Source of the DNA: an uncultured Oscillospiraceae bacterium
GTDB lineage: Bacteria; Bacillota_A; Clostridia; Oscillospirales; Oscillospiraceae
Assembly: GCA_934667865.1 (NCBI GenBank)
Contig: CAKUMR010000084.1
Coordinates: 1 to 5,619 of the forward strand
Length of the DNA: 5,619 nucleotides
Reading direction: 5' to 3'
The translations under genes and the position numbers were made by a program. Positions within the stretch are counted from its first letter, which is position 1. The number at the start of each line of letters is the position of its first letter. The notes under the pieces are model-generated. The model ran no database searches, was not told the origin of the DNA, and saw only the letters and a program-made list of their open reading frames with translations. Shown one piece after another: positions 1 to 5,388 of this stretch.

Positions 1-416
1 CGCTCATACAGTTCGCGCGACCGCTCCAGACGGCGGCGGTCGTGGTCCTCCATCCCGAACGCAAAGAATATCTTTGCCGCGGCATACACGACCGAAAAGG
101 CGTTGGGATATTTTTGCAGCGCCCGTTCCGCCTCTTCCAGTCCCGCGGGGTCCTTGCGCCGCCGGTAATCCCGCAGGCGCTCCGCCGCCGCGTCCTGCCG
201 GTTGTCGCGGAGCTCATAGCCCAAAAGCACGTCTACGGACGTGTCGAAAAAGTCCGCCAGCGCGACGAGCAGGCTGAGATCCGGAGCGGAGAGCTCCGCC
301 TCCCATTTGTAAACCGCGCCCGCCGTCACGCCCAGCGCCTGCGCAAGCTGCTCCTGTGTCAGGCCGCGCGCCTTGCGGAAGGCGCGGATCTGATGCGCCA
401 GTTGAATCTGTCCCAT
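1..416 (-). CDS. XRE-family helix-turn-helix transcriptional regulator (3' end cut by window edge)
   Basis: The visible 138 codons begin at ATG 416-414 and run off the left edge without a stop. Residues about 5-65 form a classic Cro/C1-type HTH: an RKARGLTQEQLAQALGV helix pair, a recognition helix around TAGAVYKWE, then the SAPDLSLLVALADFFDTSVDVLLG pattern, which is the usual XRE signature. Residues about 75-138 are charged and helical (AEERAL-type and YAAAKIFFAFG segments) and resemble a TPR-like sensor region, as in many Firmicutes XRE proteins. The start is fixed by GGAGG at 424-428, 7 nt before the ATG. It is probably a cytoplasmic DNA-binding repressor or activator; its ligand and targets cannot be told. 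A perfect 6-bp inverted repeat upstream (507-523) is a candidate autoregulatory operator. It lies on the same strand as the GNAT gene but is separated from it by a terminator, so it is probably its own unit. Confidence 0.9.
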   Translation of the reverse strand, partial: MGQIQLAHQIRAFRKARGLTQEQLAQALGVTAGAVYKWEAELSAPDLSLLVALADFFDTSVDVLLGYELRDNRQDAAAERLRDYRRRKDPAGLEEAERALQKYPNAFSVVYAAAKIFFAFGMEDHDRRRLERSRELYE

Positions 417-446
417 CCTTCTTCCTCCGTTCTTCAAGCTGGTTTC

Positions 447-475
447 AGTATAGCCGATTTGGAAGAGAAATGGAA
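447..475 (-). promoter_or_regulatory. Tentative promoter of the XRE regulator gene
   Basis: On the minus strand a good -10 hexamer, TATACT (447-452), lies about 30 bp before the regulator's start codon and about 20 bp before its Shine-Dalgarno. At 17 bp spacing the -35 position holds TTCCAT (470-475), a poor match to TTGACA. The promoter would therefore be weak or activator-dependent, or the real one lies elsewhere. Confidence 0.35.
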
Positions 476-506
476 CACACCAGTCGTATGATTTAGAGAG
501 TAATTT

Positions 507-523
507 CCATACCGTTTGTATGG
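507..523. promoter_or_regulatory. Palindromic operator-like site CCATAC-N5-GTATGG
   Basis: A perfect 6-bp inverted repeat with a 5-bp spacer (CCATAC, CGTTT, GTATGG) lies between the GNAT terminator and the XRE gene. Its 17-bp size and dyad symmetry suit a dimeric HTH regulator. A further half-site, GTATG, occurs at 486-490, exactly 32 bp before the matching GTATG at 518-522. The site is upstream of the proposed XRE promoter. As an RNA hairpin it is short and lacks a U-tract, so a terminator is less likely. Confidence 0.4.
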
Positions 524-564
524 GTTTATAAAATTAACCGCATGGAGCATCTCCATGCGGTTAA
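524..564 (-). terminator. Rho-independent terminator of the peptidase-DUF218-GNAT operon
   Basis: A perfect 14-bp inverted repeat (534-547 with 551-564) encloses a 3-nt loop. In minus-strand RNA the stem starts only 2 nt after the GNAT stop codon (567-569) and is followed by a UUUUAU tract. The stem is strong and GC-rich at its centre. The short U-tract follows only on the minus-strand side, which sets the direction. Confidence 0.8.
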
Positions 565-566
565 AA

Positions 567-1061
567 TCAGATCTCAAAAATCAAATCGTCGCCGTCCGTT
601 TCCGCAAGCTGAGAAAACCCCAGCACACGATACAGCCGCTGCGCGGCGGTATTGTCCAGCTCCACCGCCAGCTTGATGGGCGTCTGCGGGCAGGCCGCTT
701 TCAGAAGCTTCCCCGCCAATGCCGCCGCTGCGCGGCCATATCCCTTGTCTTGCTGCTTCAAATCAATAAAAAAGCTCCACGAGGTCGCTTCCTCGCCGCC
801 GTTCCAGCAGTAAAAATCCAGAAAGCCAATGCGCTCCCCTTCGGTCGTGCAAATCACACACGGCCAGTGTTTCTCCGGCTCCAGATATGCACGCCCAACG
901 GAAAACCATACCGGATTTACAAATTCTCTCTGCTCCTTCGTGAGCTGGCACTCATTTGCGGCAAAGATCAGATCCGCCTCCGTTTTCATTGGGCGGAGGC
1001 AAACCGTTTCATTTGACCAGAATCTCTCCGGCAGCGCTTGCAGGCTGCTTCGCAGGTTCAT
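567..1061 (-). CDS. GNAT-family N-acetyltransferase
   Basis: A 164-residue cytoplasmic protein of normal single-domain GNAT length. Its job should be to move an acetyl group from acetyl-CoA to an amine or protein N-terminus. Visible signatures: a beta-1 strand ETVCLRPM (about 18-25); the beta-4 strand SWSFFIDL (94-101); the acyl-CoA pyrophosphate loop Q104-x-x-G107-x-G109 within QQDKGYGRAAAAL; and motif B with N137-TAAQ-RLY-RVLGF (137-149), where N137 and Y144 are the usual conserved positions. The pattern resembles diamine (spermidine/spermine) and BltD/SpeG-like acetyltransferases, but the substrate cannot be assigned. It starts 4 bp after the stop of the DUF218 gene, with AAGGGG and GAGG upstream, so it is the last gene of a three-gene operon, closed by the terminator at 524-564. 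The next Met is residue 25, inside beta-1, so the first ATG is preferred. Confidence 0.9.
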   Translation of the reverse strand: MNLRSSLQALPERFWSNETVCLRPMKTEADLIFAANECQLTKEQREFVNPVWFSVGRAYLEPEKHWPCVICTTEGERIGFLDFYCWNGGEEATSWSFFIDLKQQDKGYGRAAAALAGKLLKAACPQTPIKLAVELDNTAAQRLYRVLGFSQLAETDGDDLIFEI

Positions 1062-1065
1062 TTCC

Positions 1066-1815
1066 TCACCCCTTCAAAAGCGCCACCCAGACGCCGAAGA
1101 TCTCGCGCACCTGATAGTTGATGCGCAGGCTCAGATATGACGTGTGCGCCGGAACGCCCAGCGCGGTCACGCCGAGCTGCTCAGCGTAAAGCTCCGCGCG
1201 GCAGAGGTGGTATTCGCTGGAAACGACCGCGATCCGCTCCGGCCGCGCGCCGCTGTCCGCTTCAATTACGCCCAGCGAGAAGCGCAGGTTTTCCTGCGTG
1301 CTGGTCGACGCCTCCTCGCGGAACAGGCGCTCCGGGGCAATGCCGCGGGCCGTCAGCCAGTCGAACATACACTGCGCCTCGGTCAGGTCCTCGCCGCTGC
1401 CCTGCCCGCCGGAAAGCACCGCTTTGCTCTCCGGGTACTCCTGCAAATAAGCCAGCGCCGCATCCAACCGCTCCCGCAGGGAGAGGCTGGGAACGCTGCC
1501 GTTCACCCCCGCACCCAGCACGACCAGATAATCCGCTGACGGCTCGTCCGCGCCGGAGGCGCATACGCCGATCCAGACGGAGGTTGCAAGCATTGCGGTC
1601 AGGAGCAGGCACAGGCAGACAAGCATGACCCGCCGCAGCCACTTCATCCCGCGCGGAAAACGGCCGCGCAGCGCATCCACAACGCCGAAGGCCAGAATCC
1701 CCGCCGCCGCCAGAAGCAGCAGAAGCGCAGAAAACTGATAGCCGAACGCGAGGAAATAGACCAGAATTCCCGCCAGAACGCAGACTGCCGCCGGGAGCCA
1801 GTACCTCAGCCGCAT
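1066..1815 (-). CDS. SanA/YdcF-like (DUF218) membrane protein
   Basis: A 249-residue protein of the DUF218/ElyC-SanA-YdcF family. The N-terminal third is hydrophobic, with three likely membrane helices at about 5-24, 28-47 and 62-84. The DUF218 domain fills about 95-245. Its landmarks are DYLVVLGAGVNGSVPS (95-110), the R-ERLDAAL helix, VLSGGQGSGEDLTEA (133-147), EEASTSTQENLRFS (167-180) and VVSSEYHLCRAELYA (197-211), which are the usual conserved acidic, Ser/Thr and His positions. Relatives in enterobacteria affect envelope integrity or peptidoglycan precursor handling; the biochemical activity is not settled. By the positive-inside rule the domain after the third helix probably lies outside the membrane. 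The gene overlaps the upstream peptidase stop by 10 bp and has no well-placed Shine-Dalgarno (AAGGGG sits 11 nt upstream). Its start codon lies in the loop of a perfect 7-bp hairpin (1801-1827), so translational coupling is likely. Confidence 0.88.
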   Translation of the reverse strand: MRLRYWLPAAVCVLAGILVYFLAFGYQFSALLLLLAAAGILAFGVVDALRGRFPRGMKWLRRVMLVCLCLLLTAMLATSVWIGVCASGADEPSADYLVVLGAGVNGSVPSLSLRERLDAALAYLQEYPESKAVLSGGQGSGEDLTEAQCMFDWLTARGIAPERLFREEASTSTQENLRFSLGVIEADSGARPERIAVVSSEYHLCRAELYAEQLGVTALGVPAHTSYLSLRINYQVREIFGVWVALLKG

Positions 1816-1827
1816 GGGAAGAGGTAC
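1801..1827 (-). promoter_or_regulatory. Hairpin around the DUF218 start codon (translational coupling element)
   Basis: In the operon mRNA GUACCUC (1827-1821) pairs perfectly with GAGGUAC (1807-1801) and leaves a 13-nt loop. The AUG of the DUF218 gene (1815-1813) lies in the loop. The UGA of the peptidase (1808-1806) lies at the loop-stem junction. Ribosomes finishing the peptidase would melt it. The structure is seen in the sequence; its effect is inferred. Confidence 0.5.
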
Positions 1828-2846
1828 CCCTTGAGTACCTTGAGTGTATTCAGAACACCGTCCTTGTGACTTCGCTCGTAGCCATGAGAAGCATAGACGC
1901 CGGCACCGATCAGCCCATGGCGCAGATCATGTCCGGCCGAGAGCGTCGCCTCCACGTCGGAGCCGTAGTGCGGATAGATGTCCACGGCGTAGTCGGCGTT
2001 TTCCTGCTTCGCCGCGGCGATCAACTTTTTGACGACCTCGTGGGAATACGGGCCGCCGGAATCCTTGGCGCAGATGGAGACCTGCCGCTCGGTGCATTGC
2101 AGACCCGCGCCCACACAGCCCATGTCCACCGAGATCGCCTCGGTCACGCCCGCCGGGACGGAAGCCGCGCCGCCGTGGCCGACCTCCTCATAGACCGTGA
2201 CATGGACATAGGTACGGCGCGCCGGGGTCAGATGGTTGTCCGCCAGATATTTGGCAAAGCCCAGCAGGATACCGACGGAGAGCTTATCGTCCAGAAAACG
2301 GCTCTTGATATAGCCGGACTTCGTCACGCGCGTGCGCGGCTCAAAGCAGACGAAATCGCCCACACTGATGCCCAGCTTTTTCACATCCTCCGCGGATGCC
2401 GTCGGCTCATCCAGCACGACCTCCATGCAGTCAAAGGCGCGTTTGGTGTTGTTGTACTCGCCGTTGACATGGATGGAAGCGTTGACCAGCTGGAAGGTTC
2501 CCTCATAAACGCCGTCGAACTTCGTCACAACGCGGCAGTTCTCCGCCTCGGCGTTGTTCGCGTTCATGCCGCCGACATTCACGATGCGCAGGCGGCCGTC
2601 GCCCTTGATCTCCGCGACCATACCGCCAAGCGTGTCGGTGTGCGCCTCCAGAAGCAGCGCGTCCTGTGCATCCGCGCCGCCCAGATCGATCAGCACACCA
2701 CCCTTGACGGTGCGCTTGGCGGAAAAACCGAGCTTTTCAAATTCTCCGCGGACGAATTCCTCCGCCGCATCCGTATAGCCCGTCGGGCTATCGATCGCCA
2801 GAAGCTCCACGGTTTTTTCTATCGAAAAGTTAACATAATTTTCCAT
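1806..2846 (-). CDS. M42-family (glutamyl aminopeptidase/TET-like) zinc metallopeptidase
   Basis: A 346-residue protein of typical M42 length, expected to be a cytosolic, often multimeric, two-metal aminopeptidase that trims oligopeptides. Visible ligands and catalytic residues: H69 in EAHTD (with D71), the bridging Asp in RFLDDK (D186), the EE pair E220-E221 in VYEEVGHGG, D241 in SVDMG, and a C-terminal His in ASHGYERSH (H321 or H327). The PA-like dimerisation insert is expected between about 75 and 170. The C-terminal SHGYERSH form differs from the more common RYIHSxxE and recalls the subgroup linked to NAGGN osmoprotectant loci (recall, unverified); no NAGGN genes are visible here. The start is secured by AAAGGAGGG (2854-2862), 7 nt before the ATG, and by a promoter at 2875-2903. 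It is the first gene of the operon with the DUF218 and GNAT genes; its stop overlaps the DUF218 start by 10 bp. Confidence 0.92.
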   Translation of the reverse strand: MENYVNFSIEKTVELLAIDSPTGYTDAAEEFVRGEFEKLGFSAKRTVKGGVLIDLGGADAQDALLLEAHTDTLGGMVAEIKGDGRLRIVNVGGMNANNAEAENCRVVTKFDGVYEGTFQLVNASIHVNGEYNNTKRAFDCMEVVLDEPTASAEDVKKLGISVGDFVCFEPRTRVTKSGYIKSRFLDDKLSVGILLGFAKYLADNHLTPARRTYVHVTVYEEVGHGGAASVPAGVTEAISVDMGCVGAGLQCTERQVSICAKDSGGPYSHEVVKKLIAAAKQENADYAVDIYPHYGSDVEATLSAGHDLRHGLIGAGVYASHGYERSHKDGVLNTLKVLKGYLFPCG

Positions 2847-2874
2847 ATGGATTCCCTCCTTTATCTATGGTATT

Positions 2875-2903
2875 AGCATATCCGCAAAGGCCGGAAAAGT
2901 CAA
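2875..2903 (-). promoter_or_regulatory. Sigma-A type promoter of the M42-DUF218-GNAT operon
   Basis: On the minus strand TTGACT (2898-2903) and TATGCT (2875-2880) are separated by exactly 17 bp. Transcription should begin near 2868, only a few bases before the AAAGGAGGG ribosome binding site, giving a very short leader. The phased GTGAC array lies about 50 bp upstream of the -35. Confidence 0.7.
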
Positions 2904-2951
2904 ACAAAAACTCCCCCGCGCCCTCGTCTGCTTCAAGCATACACCCCGCGC

Positions 2952-2989
2952 GTGACGCTGCGGTGACTTTTCCGTGACAATTTCGTCAC
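2952..2989. repeat. 11-bp phased GTGAC/GTCAC array, likely regulator binding site
   Basis: GTGAC occurs at 2952-2956, 2963-2967 and 2974-2978, and its reverse complement GTCAC at 2985-2989. Every start is exactly 11 bp from the last (5-mer plus 6-bp spacer). The last two elements also form a dyad, GTGAC-AATTTC-GTCAC. Direct repeats at 11-bp pitch are the usual layout of sites for OmpR/PhoB-type response regulators; the dyad alone would suit a dimeric HTH protein. The array lies between the thrS terminator and the peptidase operon promoter, whose -35 is about 50 bp away, so that operon is the most likely target. Confidence 0.6.
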
Positions 2990-2993
2990 ATTC

Positions 2994-3030
2994 AAAAAAG
3001 TACCGCGGCGCAGAAGCACCGCGGTACTTT
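2994..3030 (-). terminator. Rho-independent terminator of thrS
   Basis: A perfect 12-bp inverted repeat (2997-3008 with 3019-3030) has a 10-nt loop and a CCGCGG core. In minus-strand RNA it begins 12 nt after the thrS TAA (3043-3045) and ends in a run of six U (2994-2999), three of them in the stem. Confidence 0.88.
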
Positions 3031-3042
3031 GAAACGATTTGC

Positions 3043-4836
3043 TTAATTTTTCACCTTTTCGGCGATCTCCTTCAGGCACTTGGCCATGAAGTCGTCCACG
3101 CTCATGACACCCTCGTCACCGCCCGCTCTGGTGCGCACGGCCACGCTGCCGCTCTCGGCTTCCTTGTCGCCGACGACCAGCATATAGGGGATCTTCTGCA
3201 TCTGCGCGTCGCGGATCTTGTAGCCGAGCTTCTCGCTGCGGTAGTCGCCCTCGACGCGGATGCCCGCATCGCTCAGGCGCTCAACGACCTTCTCCGCATA
3301 GTCATGGCAGCGGTCGGTGATCGGCAGGACGCGGACCTGCGTCGGCATCATCCACAGCGGCAAAGCGCCGGCGTATTCCTCGATCAGGTAAGCCAGCGTA
3401 CGCTCGTAGCAGCCGAGGGAGGTGCGGTGAATGATATACGGCAGAGCCTTGTTGCCGTTCTCGTCGATATAGTACATGCCGAAGCGCTCAGCCAGCAGCA
3501 TATCGATCTGGATGGTGACGAGGGTATCCTCCTTGCCGTAGACGTTCTTATACTGAATGTCCAGCTTCGGGCCGTAGAAGGCGGCCTCGTCGATGCCGAT
3601 GGAATAGTGTACGTCCAGATCGTTCAGGATGCGCTCCATGACGCTCTGCGCATGATCCCACTGCTCGGGCGTGCCCTCGTACTTGTTCTTGGGATTCGCG
3701 GGGTCCCACTGGGAGAAGCGGAAGGTGCATTTATCCAGCAGGCCGACGGTTCCCAGGAAATACTTTGCAAGCTCCAGACAGCCCTTGAATTCCTCTTCGA
3801 GCTGATCGGGGCGCAGCACCAGATGGCCCTCGGAGATCGTGAACTGACGCACACGGATGAGGCCGTGCATCTCGCCGGAATCCTCGTTGCGGAACAGCGT
3901 GGACGTTTCGCCCAGACGCATGGGCAGGTCGCGGTAGGAGCGCTGACGGTTGAGATAGACCTGATACTGGAAGGGGCAGGTCATGGGGCGCAGCGCGAAG
4001 CATTCCTTCGTTTCGTCGTCCGGGTCGCCCATGACGAACATACCGTCCAGATAGTGATCCCAGTGGCCGGAGATCTTATACAGCTCGCGCTTTGCCATGA
4101 GCGGCGTCTTGGTCAGAAGATAACCCTTCTTCTGCTCGGTGTCCTCCACCCAGCGCTGTAACAGCTGGATGACGCGCGCGCCCTTCGGCAGCAGGATGGG
4201 CAGGCCCTGACCGATGCACTCGACGGTCGTAAAATATTCCAGCTCGCGGCCGAGCTTGTTGTGGTCGCGCTTGAGCGCTTCGGCCTGCTTGGCCAGATAT
4301 TCGTCCAGCTCGTCCTTCTTCGGGAAGGCAATGCCGTAGATTCTCTGGAGCATCTTGCGCTTGGAATCGCCGCGCCAGTAAGCGCCGCAGCACTGCGTGA
4401 GCTTGAAGGCATTGGCCTTGATGCGGCCGGTGGAGTCCAGATGCGGGCCTGCGCAGAGATCTGTGAACTCGCCCTGCGTATAGAAGGAAATAACAGCATC
4501 CTCCGGCAGGTCGTTGATCAGCTCGACCTTATACGGCTCGCCGAGGCTTTCCATATAGGCAATCGCCTCCGCACGCGGCTTCTCGGAGCGGACAAGGGGC
4601 AGGCGCTCCTTGCAGATCTTCTTCATCTCGGCCTCAATGGCGTCCAGATGCTCCTGCGTAAAGGAGAAGTCGGCGTCGAAGTCATAGTACCAGCCGTTAT
4701 CGATGGACGGGCCGATGGCCAGCTTGACCTGCGGATACAGGCGCTTGACCGCCTGCGCCATCACGTGCGAGCAGGTGTGCCAGTAGGTCTTGCGGTAGGC
4801 TTCATTTTCAAAGGTGTACAGATTTTCTTCGGACAT
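3043..4836 (-). CDS. thrS: Threonyl-tRNA synthetase lacking the TGS domain
   Basis: A class II synthetase that charges tRNA-Thr with threonine in the cytosol. At 597 residues it is about 45 shorter than the E. coli type (642) because the N-terminal TGS (N1) domain is absent; the protein opens directly with the editing domain. Editing-site residues are intact: H20 and H24 (HTCSH), C128 and H132 (CAGPH). The catalytic core follows from about 205 to 495: zinc ligands C287 (PMTCP), H338 (SEGH) and H470 (IIHRT), motif 2 around FRNEDSGEMHGLIRVRQFT (R316, E318), AFYGPK (419-424), and motif 3 around SLGCYERTLAYLIE. The anticodon-binding domain covers about 497-597 (TQVRVLPITDR to VVGDKEAESGSVAVRTR). 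Several positions differ from the classical form (ISEGH for QDDAH, CPFQ for CPGH, LVTIQ for CGTVQ). The start is firm: AGGAGG (4845-4850) is 8 nt upstream, preceded by the T-box terminator, so the missing domain is not a mis-called start. Controlled by the T-box. Confidence 0.97.
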   Translation of the reverse strand: MSEENLYTFENEAYRKTYWHTCSHVMAQAVKRLYPQVKLAIGPSIDNGWYYDFDADFSFTQEHLDAIEAEMKKICKERLPLVRSEKPRAEAIAYMESLGEPYKVELINDLPEDAVISFYTQGEFTDLCAGPHLDSTGRIKANAFKLTQCCGAYWRGDSKRKMLQRIYGIAFPKKDELDEYLAKQAEALKRDHNKLGRELEYFTTVECIGQGLPILLPKGARVIQLLQRWVEDTEQKKGYLLTKTPLMAKRELYKISGHWDHYLDGMFVMGDPDDETKECFALRPMTCPFQYQVYLNRQRSYRDLPMRLGETSTLFRNEDSGEMHGLIRVRQFTISEGHLVLRPDQLEEEFKGCLELAKYFLGTVGLLDKCTFRFSQWDPANPKNKYEGTPEQWDHAQSVMERILNDLDVHYSIGIDEAAFYGPKLDIQYKNVYGKEDTLVTIQIDMLLAERFGMYYIDENGNKALPYIIHRTSLGCYERTLAYLIEEYAGALPLWMMPTQVRVLPITDRCHDYAEKVVERLSDAGIRVEGDYRSEKLGYKIRDAQMQKIPYMLVVGDKEAESGSVAVRTRAGGDEGVMSVDDFMAKCLKEIAEKVKN

Positions 4837-4868
4837 GGTGTTAACCTCCTAACATGATGAGGGGCAAT

Positions 4869-4898
4869 AAAAAATCACCCCTGAATGATCAGGGGTGA
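4869..4898 (-). terminator. T-box regulated terminator of the thrS leader
   Basis: In minus-strand RNA UCACCCCUGA (4889-4898) pairs perfectly with UCAGGGGUGA (4875-4884) around a 4-nt loop, followed by UUUUUU (4869-4874). Its 5' arm carries the CACCCCU needed by the antiterminator, so the two structures exclude each other. It ends 18 nt before the thrS Shine-Dalgarno. Confidence 0.92.
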
Positions 4899-5015
4899 GA
4901 GAAATCCCACGGTTCCACCCTGCTTGCAGCGCATGGCGCTGCCGCTCGTTCGCGCGCTAACGGGCGCACCCGTCTCTGCTTACTGACTGAAATTTCAGCG
5001 GAGCGACTCAAAAGC

Positions 5016-5018
5016 GGT
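5016..5018 (-). promoter_or_regulatory. Probable T-box specifier codon ACC (Thr)
   Basis: ACC lies on the 3' side of stem I, followed by a purine and CUUUUGAGU, which resembles the conserved element after specifiers (CUUCUGAGC-like). A Thr codon fits the downstream thrS. Chosen by eye without folding. Confidence 0.55.
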
Positions 5019-5113
5019 CAGCGGCGGCAGGCAGCAGGAATTTTCACCGGCCATTCCCTCTCTGTGCGGCCAAATCCGACGCCGTTCTTTGTCACAGTCC
5101 TTTTAATAGCCCA

Positions 5114-5142
5114 ATCTTACCACGGTTTTTTGGACTTGTCAA
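5114..5142 (-). promoter_or_regulatory. thrS: Sigma-A promoter of thrS
   Basis: On the minus strand a consensus TTGACA (5137-5142) and TAAGAT (5114-5119) are separated by 17 bp. The start should be near 5107, just before the T-box stem I, giving a leader of about 270 nt before the thrS ATG. Confidence 0.88.
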
Positions 5143-5165
5143 ACATTTTTTCGCAAAAATGTTTA

Positions 5166-5213
5166 TGTTAACCGTTCTGTAACTTTTTCCACAAGATGTT
5201 GCGATTTTGTTGC
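5166..5213. repeat. Four TGTTAA/TGTAAC/TGTTGC elements between the divergent promoters
   Basis: TGTTAA (5166-5171) and TGTAAC (5178-5183) are 12 bp apart. An exact repeat TGTTGC-N5-TGTTGC (5197-5202, 5208-5213) has an 11-bp pitch. This resembles the TGTWAH-N5-TGTWAH layout of WalR (YycF) sites, but the exact repeat has G for A at position 5 and the first pair has a 6-bp spacer. It lies upstream of a cell-wall type gene. Confidence 0.3.
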
Positions 5214-5231
5214 ATCAGAGTGACACATATC

Positions 5232-5274
5232 GTTTGCATAATTCTCATGTATATCTCAAAAAAGTTTGCATAAT
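5232..5274. repeat. Exact 11-bp direct repeat GTTTGCATAAT, 32 bp apart
   Basis: GTTTGCATAAT occurs at 5232-5242 and 5264-5274. The 32-bp pitch is about three helical turns, so both copies face the same side of DNA. They lie just upstream of the -35 of the DUF348 gene promoter (5296). A related TTGCAT is at 5210-5215. Possibly a regulator site; no family recognised. Confidence 0.4.
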
Positions 5275-5295
5275 ATGTCGAAAAATCGAAAGGAC

Positions 5296-5323
5296 TTGAC
5301 AAATCAGAAAAAATAGTTATAAT
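5296..5323 (+). promoter_or_regulatory. Consensus sigma-A promoter of the DUF348 protein gene
   Basis: Perfect hexamers TTGACA (5296-5301) and TATAAT (5318-5323) are separated by 16 bp. The start should be near 5330, with a leader of about 60 nt. The leader begins with a small dyad GTTAC-N6-GTAAC (5332-5347) next to the start point, which could be an operator. Confidence 0.85.
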
Positions 5324-5388
5324 AGTCGCAGGTTACAATATAGTAACAATAGCTTCATAATTTCTCAGTCAGAAAGGAGGTTACTCTG

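Larger units (their letters stand above)
4869..5107 (-). promoter_or_regulatory. T-box riboswitch leader of thrS (tRNA-Thr sensing)
   Basis: The conserved T-box AGGGUGGAACCGUG is read at 4921-4908. The antiterminator can be drawn in full: CAGGG (4922-4918) with CCCUG, the 7-nt UGGAACC bulge (4917-4911) that should bind the NCCA end of uncharged tRNA, then GUGGGA with UCUCAC closed by UUUC. Upstream are a stem III-like hairpin ACGGG-UGCG-CCCGU, a hairpin GCAGCGC-CAU-GCGCUGC, and stem I with the AGAGAGGGAAU...AUUCC apical part and the GGUGAAA element. GACUG near 5100 can close with CAGUC at the stem I base. The likely specifier is ACC (5018-5016), a threonine codon, in UGACCGCUUUUGAGU. Uncharged tRNA-Thr should favour antitermination and thrS expression. 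The class is certain; the specifier position is by eye. Confidence 0.93.

Noticed and set aside
42..491. Plus-strand open frame of 149 codons over the XRE gene and its upstream region
   Set aside because: It lies opposite a convincing HTH gene with a good Shine-Dalgarno; the Arg-rich, motif-free translation is a reverse-frame artefact.
516..1016. Plus-strand open frame of 166 codons opposite the GNAT gene
   Set aside because: It starts inside the terminator region and mirrors a well-supported acetyltransferase; no domain seen.
1829..1845. Tandem repeat CCTTGAGTA-CCTTGAGT
   Set aside because: It encodes the LKVLKG end of the peptidase, where similar Leu-Lys codons recur; most simply coding coincidence.
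1866..2876. Plus-strand open frame of 336 codons opposite the M42 peptidase
   Set aside because: Shadow of the peptidase gene: no recognisable domain, and no ribosome binding site in the right place.
2974..4161. Plus-strand open frame of 395 codons opposite thrS
   Set aside because: It is antisense to a clear, full-length ThrRS. Its residues are a low-complexity mix (rich in A, V, L, H, Q, D) typical of the reverse frame of a GC-rich gene, and no suitable ribosome binding site or promoter was seen.
4261..4857. Plus-strand open frame of 198 codons opposite the thrS 5' end
   Set aside because: Antisense shadow of the conserved editing domain; its end crosses the thrS ribosome binding site and it has no signals of its own.
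4985..4997. Palindrome CTGAAATTTCAG in the T-box leader
   Set aside because: It lies at the base of T-box stem I and is better explained as part of that RNA than as a protein site.
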